Assembly: GCF_001612785.1 (NCBI RefSeq) | Contig: NZ_BDBC01000003.1 | Span: 62,001 to 126,000 of the forward strand | Length of the DNA stretch: 64,000 nt | DNA from: Nocardia beijingensis NBRC 16342 | GTDB taxonomy: Bacteria > Actinomycetota > Actinomycetes > Mycobacteriales > Mycobacteriaceae | Direction: 5' to 3' | Part shown: piece by piece, positions 57,025-64,000 of the stretch | How the letters are laid out: each line of letters begins with the position of its first letter | Numbering within the stretch: the stretch's first letter is position 1 | Notes under the pieces: model-generated | Database searches by the model: none | What the model saw: only the letters and a program-made list of their open reading frames with translations | What the model was told of the DNA's origin: nothing | Program-made: the position numbers and the translations under genes

Positions 57025-57820
57025 GGTGCTGGCCGCGGAGAGTGCCGCCGCGACGTCCGTCGACCAGTTCGCGCTCGGCTATTGGCTGATCGCGCTGTCG
57101 CTTGGCATCTCGGTCCTCGGCGCGGTGGTCGGCCTCGCGTGCATCGTGCACGGCGCGCGCTCGGTTCAGTTCCGGCTGGTGTGGCTGGTCTCGGCGGCGA
57201 TATCGCTGGGCGGCGTCGGTGTGTGGCTGGCCACCTCGGTGGCCATGCTGGGATTGAAAGTTCCCGGCAGCGCGATGCGTTACGACCCGGGCAGGCTGGT
57301 CGCCGCGCTGGTGGTCGCCATCGTGGCGGTCTTCGCGGCCCTGCTGATCGTCGGACGCACGCCCCGGCTCGCGTTGCTGCTGCCCGGCGGGCTGGTGCTC
57401 GGTCTCGGTATCGGGCTCACGCACTACCTCGGCATCGGCTCGCTGGAGATCCAGGGTTCGGTCGGCGTCACGACCTGGCTGGCCTCCGTCTCCGCCGTGA
57501 TCGGGGTGATCACCGCGACGGCGGTGCTGTGGCTGTTCCAGACTCTGCGCTTCCCGCTGGCTCGCACCGCGACGGTACTGCTGTTCGGCGTCGGCGTGGC
57601 CGCCACGTACTACACGGCGGTGGCCGCCCTGCACTTCGACGTCAACCGGGCGGCGAAGGTACCCGGCGGCGTCGAACTGTTCGACTTCGTGTTCCCCATG
57701 TTCGTCATCGGCTTGCTCGCGCTGACCGTGCCGATCTCCGCGGTGCTGATCGCGCCGGATCGCCGCGAACTGGCCGCGCCGCCGAAGCCGCGCAGGCCGA
57801 AGCTGGAGCCCGCCCGCTGA
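57017..57820 (+). CDS. MHYT-like membrane protein, conservon-linked
   Basis: The 267-residue protein has about seven hydrophobic helices in the MHYT arrangement. The M-H-Y-T motifs themselves are degenerate: positions read TSVAMLGL, THYLGIG and TYYTAVA. MHYT domains are thought to sense gases such as O2 or NO through copper, so metal binding is doubtful here. It overlaps the GTPase gene and should be cotranscribed. The C-terminus is Pro/Lys-rich. Confidence 0.82.
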   Translation: MREVLAAESAAATSVDQFALGYWLIALSLGISVLGAVVGLACIVHGARSVQFRLVWLVSAAISLGGVGVWLATSVAMLGLKVPGSAMRYDPGRLVAALVVAIVAVFAALLIVGRTPRLALLLPGGLVLGLGIGLTHYLGIGSLEIQGSVGVTTWLASVSAVIGVITATAVLWLFQTLRFPLARTATVLLFGVGVAATYYTAVAALHFDVNRAAKVPGGVELFDFVFPMFVIGLLALTVPISAVLIAPDRRELAAPPKPRRPKLEPAR

Positions 57821-57927
57821 CTCGCGCGCCGGACTGATCGACCGTTTACCACTGGCCGATCCCCCCGGGCGGGCGGGATTCGACGATGCCACGGCCGCGC
57901 CCGCCCGGCCCACTTACAGTGGAGGCC

Positions 57928-59025
57928 ATGCGTTTCGGTCTCGATTACGCCGCAGGACGTCCGGGGGGCGCGGCGATTCGGGCGGCGGGGTACGACTTCG
58001 CTGTGCGGTACCTATCCGACGGAGGCCCGAGCCTGCCCGGCAAGCTGCTCACTCCGGCAGAAGCGAACGATCTGCGGGCGCACCGGGTCTCGATCGTCTC
58101 GAACTGGGAGACCACGGCCGCGCGGATGCTGGACGGTTACGGCGCGGGCATCGTCGACGCGCGTGCGGCCCTCGCCCAAGTGCTGCGCTGCGGCGGCCGG
58201 GTGGACCGGCCGATCTATTTCTCCGCTGATTTCGACGCGACCCAGCAAGACCAGTTGCGCGTCAACGCCTATCTGGACGGTGCGGCGACCGTGCTCGGCC
58301 GCGCGAACGTCGGTATCTACGGCGGGTACTGGACGGTCAGCCGCGCGCTGGACGCCGGGTACGCGACCTGGGCGTGGCAGACCGACGCCTGGTCCGGCAC
58401 GAACGTGGAGACGAGGCGTGCCATTCATCAGACACGACGCCAGGTGACGGTCGGCGGCGTGCGCTGTGACGTGAACGAGGCCGAGACGATCGATTTCGGC
58501 CAGTGGGATTTCCTGGAACAGGAGGAGCCGGACGTGACGCCGGAACAAGAGGCAGTGCTGCGCGACATCCAGATTCAGCTGCGCGGGCCCGACTTGTCCG
58601 GCTGGCCGCAGCTGGGCGTCGACGCGGACGGCCGGAGTCGTACGCTGGTGGACGGATTGGCCGCGGCGCTGGGGCGCATCGCGGCACTGGAGCGCGAAGC
58701 CGCCGAATTGCGATCGCAAGTAGGCGAATTGCGTACCGAGATCAGCGAACTGGAAGCGACGACGGCCGAGCTGACCGAGCAGGTGGAGCGCTGGAACGGG
58801 CGGCACTGGCCGTGGCCGTTGTCGCTGATCGAGGGCCCCGCGGCGCTGGTCGGTGAACAGCTGGCTCGCCTGGAGGCGCGGCTGCCGGACTTCCCCGGCC
58901 TGCCGGGACACGACGGCACGCGGCACGCGGCGGCCGACGACACCGGACCGGCGGCCTTGACCTCGAAAAACCGAACCCACACCGGCGCGATCGACGAACA
59001 CGCGCCCTTCGGTGCGCGAGAGTGA
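57928..59025 (+). CDS. DUF1906 glycoside hydrolase-like protein with coiled coil
   Basis: The 365-residue protein starts MRFGLDYAAGRPGGAAIRA and holds the DUF1906 (Rv2525c-type) fold over ~1-195 with ISNWE-like SIVSNWETTA, IYFSADFDATQQD and WAWQTDAWSGTN. A linker and a coiled coil (~245-285, LEREAAELRSQVGELRTEIS) follow. ATG 57928 follows GGAGG. There is no signal peptide or Tat motif, unlike Rv2525c, so export is uncertain. It may be a lysin-like peptidoglycan or polysaccharide binder; the substrate is unknown. Confidence 0.8.
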   Translation: MRFGLDYAAGRPGGAAIRAAGYDFAVRYLSDGGPSLPGKLLTPAEANDLRAHRVSIVSNWETTAARMLDGYGAGIVDARAALAQVLRCGGRVDRPIYFSADFDATQQDQLRVNAYLDGAATVLGRANVGIYGGYWTVSRALDAGYATWAWQTDAWSGTNVETRRAIHQTRRQVTVGGVRCDVNEAETIDFGQWDFLEQEEPDVTPEQEAVLRDIQIQLRGPDLSGWPQLGVDADGRSRTLVDGLAAALGRIAALEREAAELRSQVGELRTEISELEATTAELTEQVERWNGRHWPWPLSLIEGPAALVGEQLARLEARLPDFPGLPGHDGTRHAAADDTGPAALTSKNRTHTGAIDEHAPFGARE

Positions 59026-59069
59026 CCGGCTGAGTGAAACCGGCTGAATGCCCCCAAAATTGGCGATGA

Positions 59070-59100
59070 GCGGGTTCTCTTGGGAACCAAGAGAACCCGC
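59070..59100 (+). terminator. Hairpin terminator after DUF1906 gene
   Basis: GCGGGTTCTCTTGG (59070-59083) pairs perfectly with CCAAGAGAACCCGC (59087-59100) with a GAA loop, 45 bp after the stop codon. No T tract follows. Confidence 0.8.
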
Positions 59101-59251
59101 CCTCGACGACGAGGGTACCGGTATCTGGCTGCGAGCGCACCATTTTCGGCGAACTTTTCTGTGACCGAAAACCAACCGACGGTCCGGGATTCCGCCTGTG
59201 GCTATTCGGTCGCAATCGCCTCCGACGCAATAGTGCGACGTGATGCCGGAC

Positions 59252-59282
59252 ACATTGATAGCTAGAAAATAGCTGTCAATGT
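59252..59282. terminator. AT-rich hairpin, possible terminator of rpmF
   Basis: ACATTGATAGCTA (59252-59264) and TAGCTGTCAATGT (59270-59282) pair with one G-T mismatch around GAAAA. It lies between the converging DUF1906 and rpmF genes and stands out from the GC-rich surroundings. Confidence 0.5.
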
Positions 59283-59428
59283 TCTAACGGCCCGGAAATT
59301 TTTTTCCACAAGGCGCCGAAGTGCCGGTTTCCGGACGGTCGACCAGCACATCGCGCGTTGCTGGCGCCAGTGGCATCGGCCGAGCAATCACCGGTCGCGG
59401 TAGCGGCACCGGCTCGCGGGCGTACCGC

Positions 59429-59602
59429 TCAGAGTTTCTCGACGTCGATCAAGCCGCGCCGGACGGCCGCGACCAACCTGCGCGGCACCCGGTGCACAAC
59501 GCCGCCGATGGTGACCGGCACCAGGTCCACCGGTGCGGCCTTCCAATTCGACCGGCGGCTGCGCGTGTTCGACCGCGACATCTTCCGTTTCGGCACCGCC
59601 AT
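59429..59602 (-). CDS. rpmF: 50S ribosomal protein L32, zinc-independent form
   Basis: The 57-residue protein [20 protein letters not shown]... has the L32 N-terminus but no CXXC pair; the C-terminal half ([22 protein letters not shown]) carries no Cys at all. It is therefore the zinc-independent type. ATG 59602 lies 1 bp after the rpmE stop. It ends the mrf-rpmE-rpmF operon. Confidence 0.93.
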   Translation of the reverse strand: MAVPKRKMSRSNTRSRRSNWKAAPVDLVPVTIGGVVHRVPRRLVAAVRRGLIDVEKL

Positions 59603-59603
59603 G

Positions 59604-59864
59604 TCAGGCTTCCTTCCGTACGCGCTTGCCGTACTTGCGTTCGAACTTCTCCACCCGCCCCTGGGCGTCCAGCACGCGGTGCGCACCGGTCCAGAACGGG
59701 TGCGAGTCGGCGGTGACGTCCACCGTCAGCAGCGGATAGGTGTTGCCGTCGGCCCACTCCACGGTGCGCGCGCTGGTCGCCGTGGACCGGGTGAGAAACC
59801 GCTTGCCGGCGCCCGCGTCCTCGAAGACCACCGGGTGGTAGTCCGGATGGATACCCTTCTTCAT
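59604..59864 (-). CDS. rpmE2: 50S ribosomal protein L31 type B
   Basis: The 86-residue L31 begins [16 protein letters not shown], has [21 protein letters not shown] and lacks the C...CXXC zinc ligands of type A L31. Type B replaces the zinc form under zinc limitation. Its start overlaps the mrf stop codon (4 bp), and rpmF follows 1 bp after its stop codon. Confidence 0.95.
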   Translation of the reverse strand: MKKGIHPDYHPVVFEDAGAGKRFLTRSTATSARTVEWADGNTYPLLTVDVTADSHPFWTGAHRVLDAQGRVEKFERKYGKRVRKEA

Positions 59865-61198
59865 TTCGCCTCTCCTCTCGGGGTTTTCAGGTCCTGAACG
59901 GGCTGCCCGGACTCCTCCTCGCTCGCGCACGGGTCGGCGTGCCACTCGCCGAACGGGTCCTCCCATCGGGCGACGCGCTCCGGCGCGCGCTCGACCAGGC
60001 GCAGTTCGTCGTCCTCCACCAGCGCCCAGTGCAGCGCTTCGCGGATCTGCGCCGGATCCGCGTCGTGCACCAGGATCGACAGCGAGACATCCCGGTCGCC
60101 GAATCGCTCGTCCCAGCGCAGAGCGGCCATCGCGCGGCGCTCCGGGTCCGCCTCGGCCAGTTCCGCTTCCGGCATCGCGGCCAGCCAGCGCCCCGCACCG
60201 CCGACGCGCAGGCCCCCGCCGGCGGATTCGAGCCACACCACCTCGTCGGGCTGGGTGGCCAGCCACAACCTTCCGCGCGCGGTCACCACGCCGTCGAACA
60301 GCACGTCGAGCGCCTCGTGCAGGCGCGCGGGATGGAACGGCCGCGCCGCGGCGAATTCGACGAGTTCCACGCCGTAGTCGCTGGTCAACGGTGGTCGGCC
60401 GCGCAGAAGCGGTGCGTGCGCGTCGAAGACCCGGCCGCGGCGGGAATCGGCGGGGACGCGCGCGAGCAGCGACTCGACCAGGGCGGGCGTGACGGAACCC
60501 GGTTCGTCCACCCAGGCGACCGGGGCGCCGGGAACCAGCCTGGCCAGGACCGCGGCGAGCTTGCCTCGCTCGACCGCGGCGTCGGCGGCCGGGGCCGCGT
60601 CCGCGCCGAGGGCGATGACGGCATCGGCGAAATCGACCTGCCCGACGGCGACCTGCGCCACCGTGCGGTCGTCCTCCGCCGCGGCGAGGCCACGCTCGGC
60701 GAGCGTCTCGTCCCCGGTCGCGTCGGCCAGCCAGACCGCCGCGTCCAGGCAGGTCAGAACGGCGTCCACGCGCACGTCACGCCCGGCGGGGCCGTCGACG
60801 CGACCGTGCACCCCGGTGACCACGACGTGCGCGATGGCCTGGCACACCGCCTCCGCCTCGAAGGCCGGGTCGAGGGCGAGCACGATGCGATCCACGGATT
60901 CGCGCCGCGCCAGAGTGCACAGCAGCGGAAGCAAGTCCATCCGCAAGGTGCAGGAGACACAGCCGTGCGCGAGTTCGAGCACCGCCGACGTCTCGCGCGT
61001 GGCGGTGCGCACGGTGCGGTGCACGATGCCCTCCCGCAGCTGGGTCAGGTCATGGCGGACCACGACGGTGCCCGCGGCCATGCCCAGCATCGCCGCCGCG
61101 CGGTCCACGCCCGCCGCGGCGAGTCCGGCGAAACCGGCGAGCACCACCACGGGCGTTCTGCGGTCGGGTGGGACCAGGGTGGAATCTCCCGCAGCCAC
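59861..61198 (-). CDS. CobW-like protein, Mpy recruitment factor (Mrf) homologue
   Basis: The 445-residue protein has the CobW family [15 protein letters not shown] motif (~79) and a C-terminal CobW_C part ([20 protein letters not shown]). The Walker A loop that should read GxxxxGKS/T near the N-terminus is replaced by [14 protein letters not shown], with no GK. The same feature is in M. tuberculosis Rv0106. In M. smegmatis a member of this group located in the alternative ribosomal protein operon is the Mpy recruitment factor of zinc-starvation ribosome hibernation. A Zur-like site lies upstream of its ATG at 61198. Confidence 0.85.
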   Translation of the reverse strand: MAAGDSTLVPPDRRTPVVVLAGFAGLAAAGVDRAAAMLGMAAGTVVVRHDLTQLREGIVHRTVRTATRETSAVLELAHGCVSCTLRMDLLPLLCTLARRESVDRIVLALDPAFEAEAVCQAIAHVVVTGVHGRVDGPAGRDVRVDAVLTCLDAAVWLADATGDETLAERGLAAAEDDRTVAQVAVGQVDFADAVIALGADAAPAADAAVERGKLAAVLARLVPGAPVAWVDEPGSVTPALVESLLARVPADSRRGRVFDAHAPLLRGRPPLTSDYGVELVEFAAARPFHPARLHEALDVLFDGVVTARGRLWLATQPDEVVWLESAGGGLRVGGAGRWLAAMPEAELAEADPERRAMAALRWDERFGDRDVSLSILVHDADPAQIREALHWALVEDDELRLVERAPERVARWEDPFGEWHADPCASEEESGQPVQDLKTPRGEAK

Positions 61199-61213
61199 CG
61201 AGAACCCCTTTCA

Positions 61214-61228
61214 GTAACGATTTTCATT
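61214..61228 (-). promoter_or_regulatory. Zur-box-like site for mrf-rpmE-rpmF operon
   Basis: On the minus strand AATGAAAATCGTTAC has the GAAAATC core and partial inverted half-site of actinobacterial Zur boxes (GAAAAT-N-ATTTTC type). It lies 16 bp before the mrf start codon. Confidence 0.65.
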
Positions 61229-61265
61229 TGCTGTACGGCAACGGTACATTGTCGAACAGTTGTTG

Positions 61266-61282
61266 TCGAAAATGATTGTCAT
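61266..61282 (+). promoter_or_regulatory. Zur-box-like site for rpmB operon
   Basis: TCGAAAATGATTGTCAT contains GAAAATGATTGTC, one mismatch from a GAAAAT-G-ATTTTC dyad, 18 bp before rpmB. Together with the first site it would give divergent zinc control. Confidence 0.75.
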
Positions 61283-61300
61283 CTACTGGAGGGAGTCCGG

Positions 61301-61537
61301 ATGTCGGCCCACTGCCAGGTCACCGGGCGCAAGCCCGGATTCGGCAAGTCCGTGTCGCACTCGCACAAGCGGACCAGCCGCCGCTGGAACCCGAACGTCC
61401 AGCGCAAGACCTACTACCTGCCCAGCGAAGGCCGGCGCATCACGCTGACCGTGTCCGCGAAAGGCATCAAGACCATCGACCGGGACGGCATCGAGGCCGT
61501 GGTGGCGCGCCTGCGCGCCCGCGGCGACAAGATCTGA
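61301..61537 (+). CDS. rpmB: 50S ribosomal protein L28, zinc-independent form
   Basis: The 78-residue protein starts [21 protein letters not shown] and has [19 protein letters not shown]. Only one Cys (CQVTGR) is present and the usual second pair is missing. ATG 61301 follows GGAGGGAG. It opens the rpmB-rpmG-rpsN-rpsR operon. Confidence 0.94.
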   Translation: MSAHCQVTGRKPGFGKSVSHSHKRTSRRWNPNVQRKTYYLPSEGRRITLTVSAKGIKTIDRDGIEAVVARLRARGDKI

Positions 61538-61547
61538 GGAGCGACCC

Positions 61548-61718
61548 ATGGCGTCGAAATCCACCGTCATCCGCCCGATCGTCAAGCTGAAGTCCACGGC
61601 GGGCACCGGGTACACCTATGTGACCCGCAAGAACCGCCGCAACGACCCCGACCGCCTGGTGCTGCGCAAGTACGACCCGGTGGTCCGCAAGCACGTCGAC
61701 TTCCGCGAGGAGCGCTGA
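61548..61718 (+). CDS. rpmG: 50S ribosomal protein L33, zinc-independent form
   Basis: This 56-residue protein is below most length cut-offs: [20 protein letters not shown], then [19 protein letters not shown] and [10 protein letters not shown]. It has no cysteine, unlike zinc L33. ATG 61548 follows GAGGAGCGA and lies 10 bp after rpmB. Confidence 0.94.
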   Translation: MASKSTVIRPIVKLKSTAGTGYTYVTRKNRRNDPDRLVLRKYDPVVRKHVDFREER

Positions 61719-61719
61719 G

Positions 61720-62025
61720 ATGGCCAAGAAGTCGAAGATCGCCCGCGATCAGCAGCGCAGGGCGATCGTGGCGCGCTACGCGGGGCGCCGCGCCGAATTG
61801 AAGGAGATCATCCGCAAGCCGGGCACACCGGAGGACGAACGCGCGGCCGCCCAGGCCGAACTGCGGCGGCAGCCGCGCGACGCCAGTCCGGTACGATTGC
61901 GCAATCGGGACGCCGCCGACGGACGACCGCGCGGTCATCTCCGGAAGTTCGGACTTTCCCGTGTGCGTGTGCGCGAGATGGCCCACCGGGGCGAGTTGCC
62001 CGGTGTGCACAAATCGAGCTGGTAG
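61720..62025 (+). CDS. rpsN: 30S ribosomal protein S14, zinc-independent form
   Basis: The 101-residue S14 is the long, cysteine-free type: [53 protein letters not shown]. The short zinc form (61 aa with CXXC) is absent here. It starts 1 bp after the rpmG stop. Confidence 0.95.
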   Translation: MAKKSKIARDQQRRAIVARYAGRRAELKEIIRKPGTPEDERAAAQAELRRQPRDASPVRLRNRDAADGRPRGHLRKFGLSRVRVREMAHRGELPGVHKSSW

Positions 62026-62059
62026 ACAACCACTGATCTCGTGAGAAGGAACTCGTCAT

Positions 62060-62314
62060 ATGGCAGTCAAGCGAGCACCGTCGAAGAAGGTTCGCGCAGA
62101 GCAGGCCCGCCGTCCGAAGAAGAACCCGCTCATCGCCGCCGGCATCGAGACGGTCGACTACAAAGACGTGAACCTGCTGCGTACGTTCATCTCCGATCGC
62201 GGCAAGATCCGCAGCCGCAGGGTCACCGGGCTCACCCCGCAGCAGCAGCGTCAGGTCGCCGTCGCGGTGAAGAACGCCCGTGAGATGGCGCTGCTGCCGT
62301 TCACCAGCCGCTAG
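62060..62314 (+). CDS. rpsR: 30S ribosomal protein S18, zinc-independent form
   Basis: The 84-residue S18 has [20 protein letters not shown], then [20 protein letters not shown] and [20 protein letters not shown]. There are no cysteines. ATG 62060 follows AGAAGGA. It is the last gene before a hairpin terminator. Confidence 0.95.
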   Translation: MAVKRAPSKKVRAEQARRPKKNPLIAAGIETVDYKDVNLLRTFISDRGKIRSRRVTGLTPQQQRQVAVAVKNAREMALLPFTSR

Positions 62315-62342
62315 GCGTACTCCGCGCACGAGCCGAACCGGA

Positions 62343-62374
62343 AAGACCCCCGATGCGTGAGCACCGGGGGTCTT
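62343..62374. terminator. Hairpin terminator after rpsR and after lectin-LysM gene
   Basis: AAGACCCCCG (62343-62352) pairs with CGGGGGTCTT (62365-62374). It lies between the converging rpsR and the B-lectin/LysM genes and is followed by TTCG on the plus strand. Confidence 0.75.
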
Positions 62375-62402
62375 CGTCGTCGTCGCTACCGAACCAGCCG
62401 GG

Positions 62403-62990
62403 TCACGGAATGGTCAGCACCTGGCCGGGGTTGATCGCGTCCGGGTTCGGGATTCCGCTGGCATCCGCGATCTCCTGGTAGCGGTTGCCGTCGCCGTAGA
62501 AACGCTCGGCGATGGCCCACAGGGTGTCGCCCGGCTCGACGGTGTAGGTGCGCGGCTCGGGCGCAGGCGGCGGAGGCGGGACCTCCTCGGCGGCCGGAGC
62601 CGCGACCTGCTCCTCCTGCACCGGCTCCGCTTCCGGCTCCGGGGCGGGCAGCGGGGTGTCGGTGTTGGTGCCGGAGGCCCACAGCGCGCTGCCGTCGCCG
62701 CCGTACAGCACGACATTGCGATCCGCCTGCACGACCAGCCGGTCGGCGGCCTGACCGTTGGTCTCGGTCGCCCAGGCCGCGCCGTCGCTCTTGTAGAGCA
62801 CGAAGTTGCCGTCGTCCTGCAGCACAGCCCGCTCCACGCCTTGGTCGTGAGTCTGGGTGGCCCACACCACATTCCCGCCCGGCTCGGACAGCACCAGATT
62901 GCCGTCCTCCTGCAAGGTGAGGGTGTATGCCCCGCCCTGGAGGGACTGACCCCGCCCGAGTTCTTCGCCTACGCGCAGCGTGTCGACCAC
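62403..62990 (-). CDS. Bulb-type lectin and LysM protein
   Basis: The 195-residue protein has an N-terminal bulb-type (mannose-binding) lectin domain with three QxDxNxVxY-type repeats: QEDGNLVLS, QDDGNFVLY and QADRNVVLY (~27, 58, 88). A Pro/Glu-rich linker (~110-143) follows, then a LysM domain YTVEPGDTLWAIAERFYG (~146-163) ending PGQVLTIP. Bacterial B-lectin/LysM pairs would bind peptidoglycan and mannose sugars. There is no signal peptide. GTG 62990 (MVDTLRVGEEL) follows AGGA. Confidence 0.9.
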   Translation of the reverse strand: MVDTLRVGEELGRGQSLQGGAYTLTLQEDGNLVLSEPGGNVVWATQTHDQGVERAVLQDDGNFVLYKSDGAAWATETNGQAADRLVVQADRNVVLYGGDGSALWASGTNTDTPLPAPEPEAEPVQEEQVAAPAAEEVPPPPPAPEPRTYTVEPGDTLWAIAERFYGDGNRYQEIADASGIPNPDAINPGQVLTIP

Positions 62991-63203
62991 GTTGGTTCCT
63001 TTCCGGAAAAAGCTGGTAGAGCATCCGACATGACGCCCGCCGCAATGGTTTCGGCGCGCATCCCCGCAGAACTTACTGGGCTCGAACGGTTTTGGGAGCT
63101 ATTACGCGCACGGTTCGCGGAACGTTCACTGTGGGGTTCGTCCCAGTGCACCCTCCACCCGCGGCGAACTCGGCGAACCGCCGTCGAGACTAGGGTGATC
63201 GGT

Positions 63204-63665
63204 ATGGATCGGACTCAGGCCGGACGCGCCGCCACAGCTGTCGCCGTAGTGCTCGCCTGTCTCGCCGCCGCGGGCTGCGGCGGTTCGGACGACGGGGTGA
63301 AGACGCCGAGCACGAGCGCCGCCACGTCCGTGGCGCCGAGCACGCCGACCGAGGACCCGCGCGGGAACCAGGGCAACGAATTCACCGCCGACCCGACCAT
63401 CGTCGGCGCGCATCCGATCCCCTTCCGATCGTGGACCCGGTTGGGAGACAACAAGATAGCCGTGAACTTCGAGACCGGGTCGCCGGAGTGCTACGGCGTG
63501 GACGCCACCGTCACCGAGACCGCGTCGACGGTCACGGTGGAACTGCGCTCCGGCAGCCGCGCCGAGGCGGTCGGCCGGATGTGCGCGATGATCGCGGTCT
63601 TCGGCACCCTGGAGGTGCCGTTGAAGGAACCGCTCGGGAACCGCACGGTGCTCAGCGCGGTCTAG
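63204..63665 (+). CDS. Putative lipoprotein
   Basis: The 153-residue product starts MDRTQAGRAATAVAVVLACL with lipobox LAAAGC (~25) and a Thr/Ser/Pro linker (~32-50), so it is probably exported and lipid-anchored. The mature part has KIAVNFETGSPECYGVDATV and MCAMIAVFGTLEVPL, with two Cys that may form a disulfide. The pattern resembles small actinobacterial cell-surface proteins but I recognise no family. The start is ATG 63204. Confidence 0.75.
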   Translation: MDRTQAGRAATAVAVVLACLAAAGCGGSDDGVKTPSTSAATSVAPSTPTEDPRGNQGNEFTADPTIVGAHPIPFRSWTRLGDNKIAVNFETGSPECYGVDATVTETASTVTVELRSGSRAEAVGRMCAMIAVFGTLEVPLKEPLGNRTVLSAV

Positions 63666-63845
63666 AACGCCGCGCGCCCGGCGGGCCTGCCCGTACTCCG
63701 TCCATCCGCAACCGGATAGCTGTCGGCTTGCGACGGGGCGTCGGCGCGGTTGCGCGAAGAAGGCGGCCCCACCTCGGCCCGGTTGGCGGCGATGGCCGCC
63801 GGAAGCCTCGCCGGACCGCGCGACACCGGCGGGAAGCACAATGCG

Positions 63846-63882
63846 GAACGCCGCGCCGGATCCTCGATCCGGCGCGGCGTTC
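63846..63882 (-). terminator. Terminator behind purH
   Basis: A perfect 17-bp stem (GAACGCCGCGCCGGATC at 63846-63862 with its complement at 63866-63882) and CTC loop lies 17 bp after the purH stop on the minus strand. Confidence 0.85.
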
Positions 63883-63898
63883 AGCGAGCTTGCCGACC

Positions 63899-64000
63899 TC
63901 AGTGGGCGAAGTGGCGGGCCCCGGTGAGATAGAGGGTCACGCCCGCCTCGCGCGCGACGTCGATGGTCTCGCGGTCGCGCACCGAGCCGCCGGGCTGCAC
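63899..64000 (-). CDS. purH: Bifunctional AICAR formyltransferase/IMP cyclohydrolase, C-terminal end (partial)
   Basis: The minus-strand frame reads [20 protein letters not shown], then [12 protein letters not shown] and stop (63899-63901). This is the conserved PurH C-terminus (QPGGSxRDxExIDAAxExG...TGxRHFxH). PurH carries out the last two steps of IMP synthesis. The rest of the gene lies past the right edge. Confidence 0.92.
   Translation of the reverse strand: MQPGGSVRDRETIDVAREAGVTLYLTGARHFAH

Larger units (their letters stand above)
59026..59428. other. Intergenic region with two hairpins
   Basis: No gene is evident in these 403 bp between the DUF1906 and L32 3' ends. It contains a perfect 14-bp stem at 59070-59100 and a second AT-rich dyad at 59252-59282. 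Confidence 0.5.

Noticed and set aside
57886..57927. ATG 57886 as DUF1906 start
   Set aside because: The 14 added residues are Pro-rich and not in the family; GGAGG lies just before ATG 57928.

Overview
The window looks like chromosomal DNA of a mycolic-acid-containing actinomycete, most probably Nocardia. It is GC-rich with strong GC3 bias and many GTG starts. It encodes four MspA-type porins resembling the paired cation channels described in Nocardia, a C-terminally membrane-anchored-hydrolase-free but otherwise mycobacterial set of housekeeping genes, and several blocks that keep M. tuberculosis gene order: metG/tatD/rpfB/ksgA; rsmI/pmt/arcA; Rv1355c/Rv1354c; FTHF cyclo-ligase/galU/moeA-like/rimJ/GlpR; mprA-mprB-pepD-moaB2...mscL; and the Zur-type alternative ribosomal protein locus. 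The genus is an inference. I see no IS element, prophage core, CRISPR array or rRNA.

Layout. 1-8 kb: DUF445 membrane protein and an Abi-alpha protein; TetR/SDR divergent pair with two operator copies; a five-copy 68-bp tandem repeat filling the gap before ispE; an LLM flavin oxidoreductase and an ABC-F ATPase separated by two perfect or near-perfect dyads; a small copper-chaperone-like protein. 8-20 kb: ksgA, rpfB, tatD, metG, TetR, PEP-mutase-like enzyme, rsmI, pmt, GntR, arcA, soxR with its own sox box. 20-28 kb: minus-strand block of an acyltransferase-like protein, a ThiF/nitroreductase fusion (Rv1355c family) and a GAF-GGDEF-EAL protein whose reading frames overlap, followed by a GT4 glycosyltransferase and an SDR; upstream are two overlapping stand-alone effector-binding-domain proteins. 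28-37 kb: family 5 uracil-DNA glycosylase, ferredoxin/P450 pair with TetR regulators, a lipoprotein, a phage-type lysozyme-domain protein, an HAD hydrolase and tRNA-Ala(CGC). 37-44 kb: divisome-associated GlpR and a MoeA-like Glp with degraded MoeA motifs, rimJ, galU, 5-FTHF cyclo-ligase, an FmdB/Ruc zinc ribbon, an SAF protein and mscL. 44-48 kb: two tandem copies of a two-gene MspA porin cassette. 48-52.5 kb: moaB2, pepD, mprB and mprA with matching 11-bp-spaced direct repeats upstream of mprA and pepD. 52.8-57.8 kb: a conservon (sensor kinase-like, roadblock, DUF742, GTPase) plus an overlapping MHYT-like membrane protein. 58-59 kb: DUF1906 protein. 59.4-62.3 kb: cysteine-free ribosomal proteins L32, L31, L28, L33, S14 and S18 with a CobW-like Mrf homologue, divergent around two Zur-box-like sites. 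62.4-64 kb: B-lectin/LysM protein, a lipoprotein and the 3' end of purH.

Several themes recur: envelope stress (MprAB-PepD, porins, MscL, RpfB), redox and metal response (SoxR, Zur locus, copper chaperone), and local TetR circuits with visible dyad operators. The least explained elements are the acyltransferase/E1-nitroreductase/c-di-GMP operon, the 68-bp repeat block, the lectin-LysM protein without a signal peptide, and the lysozyme-domain protein.
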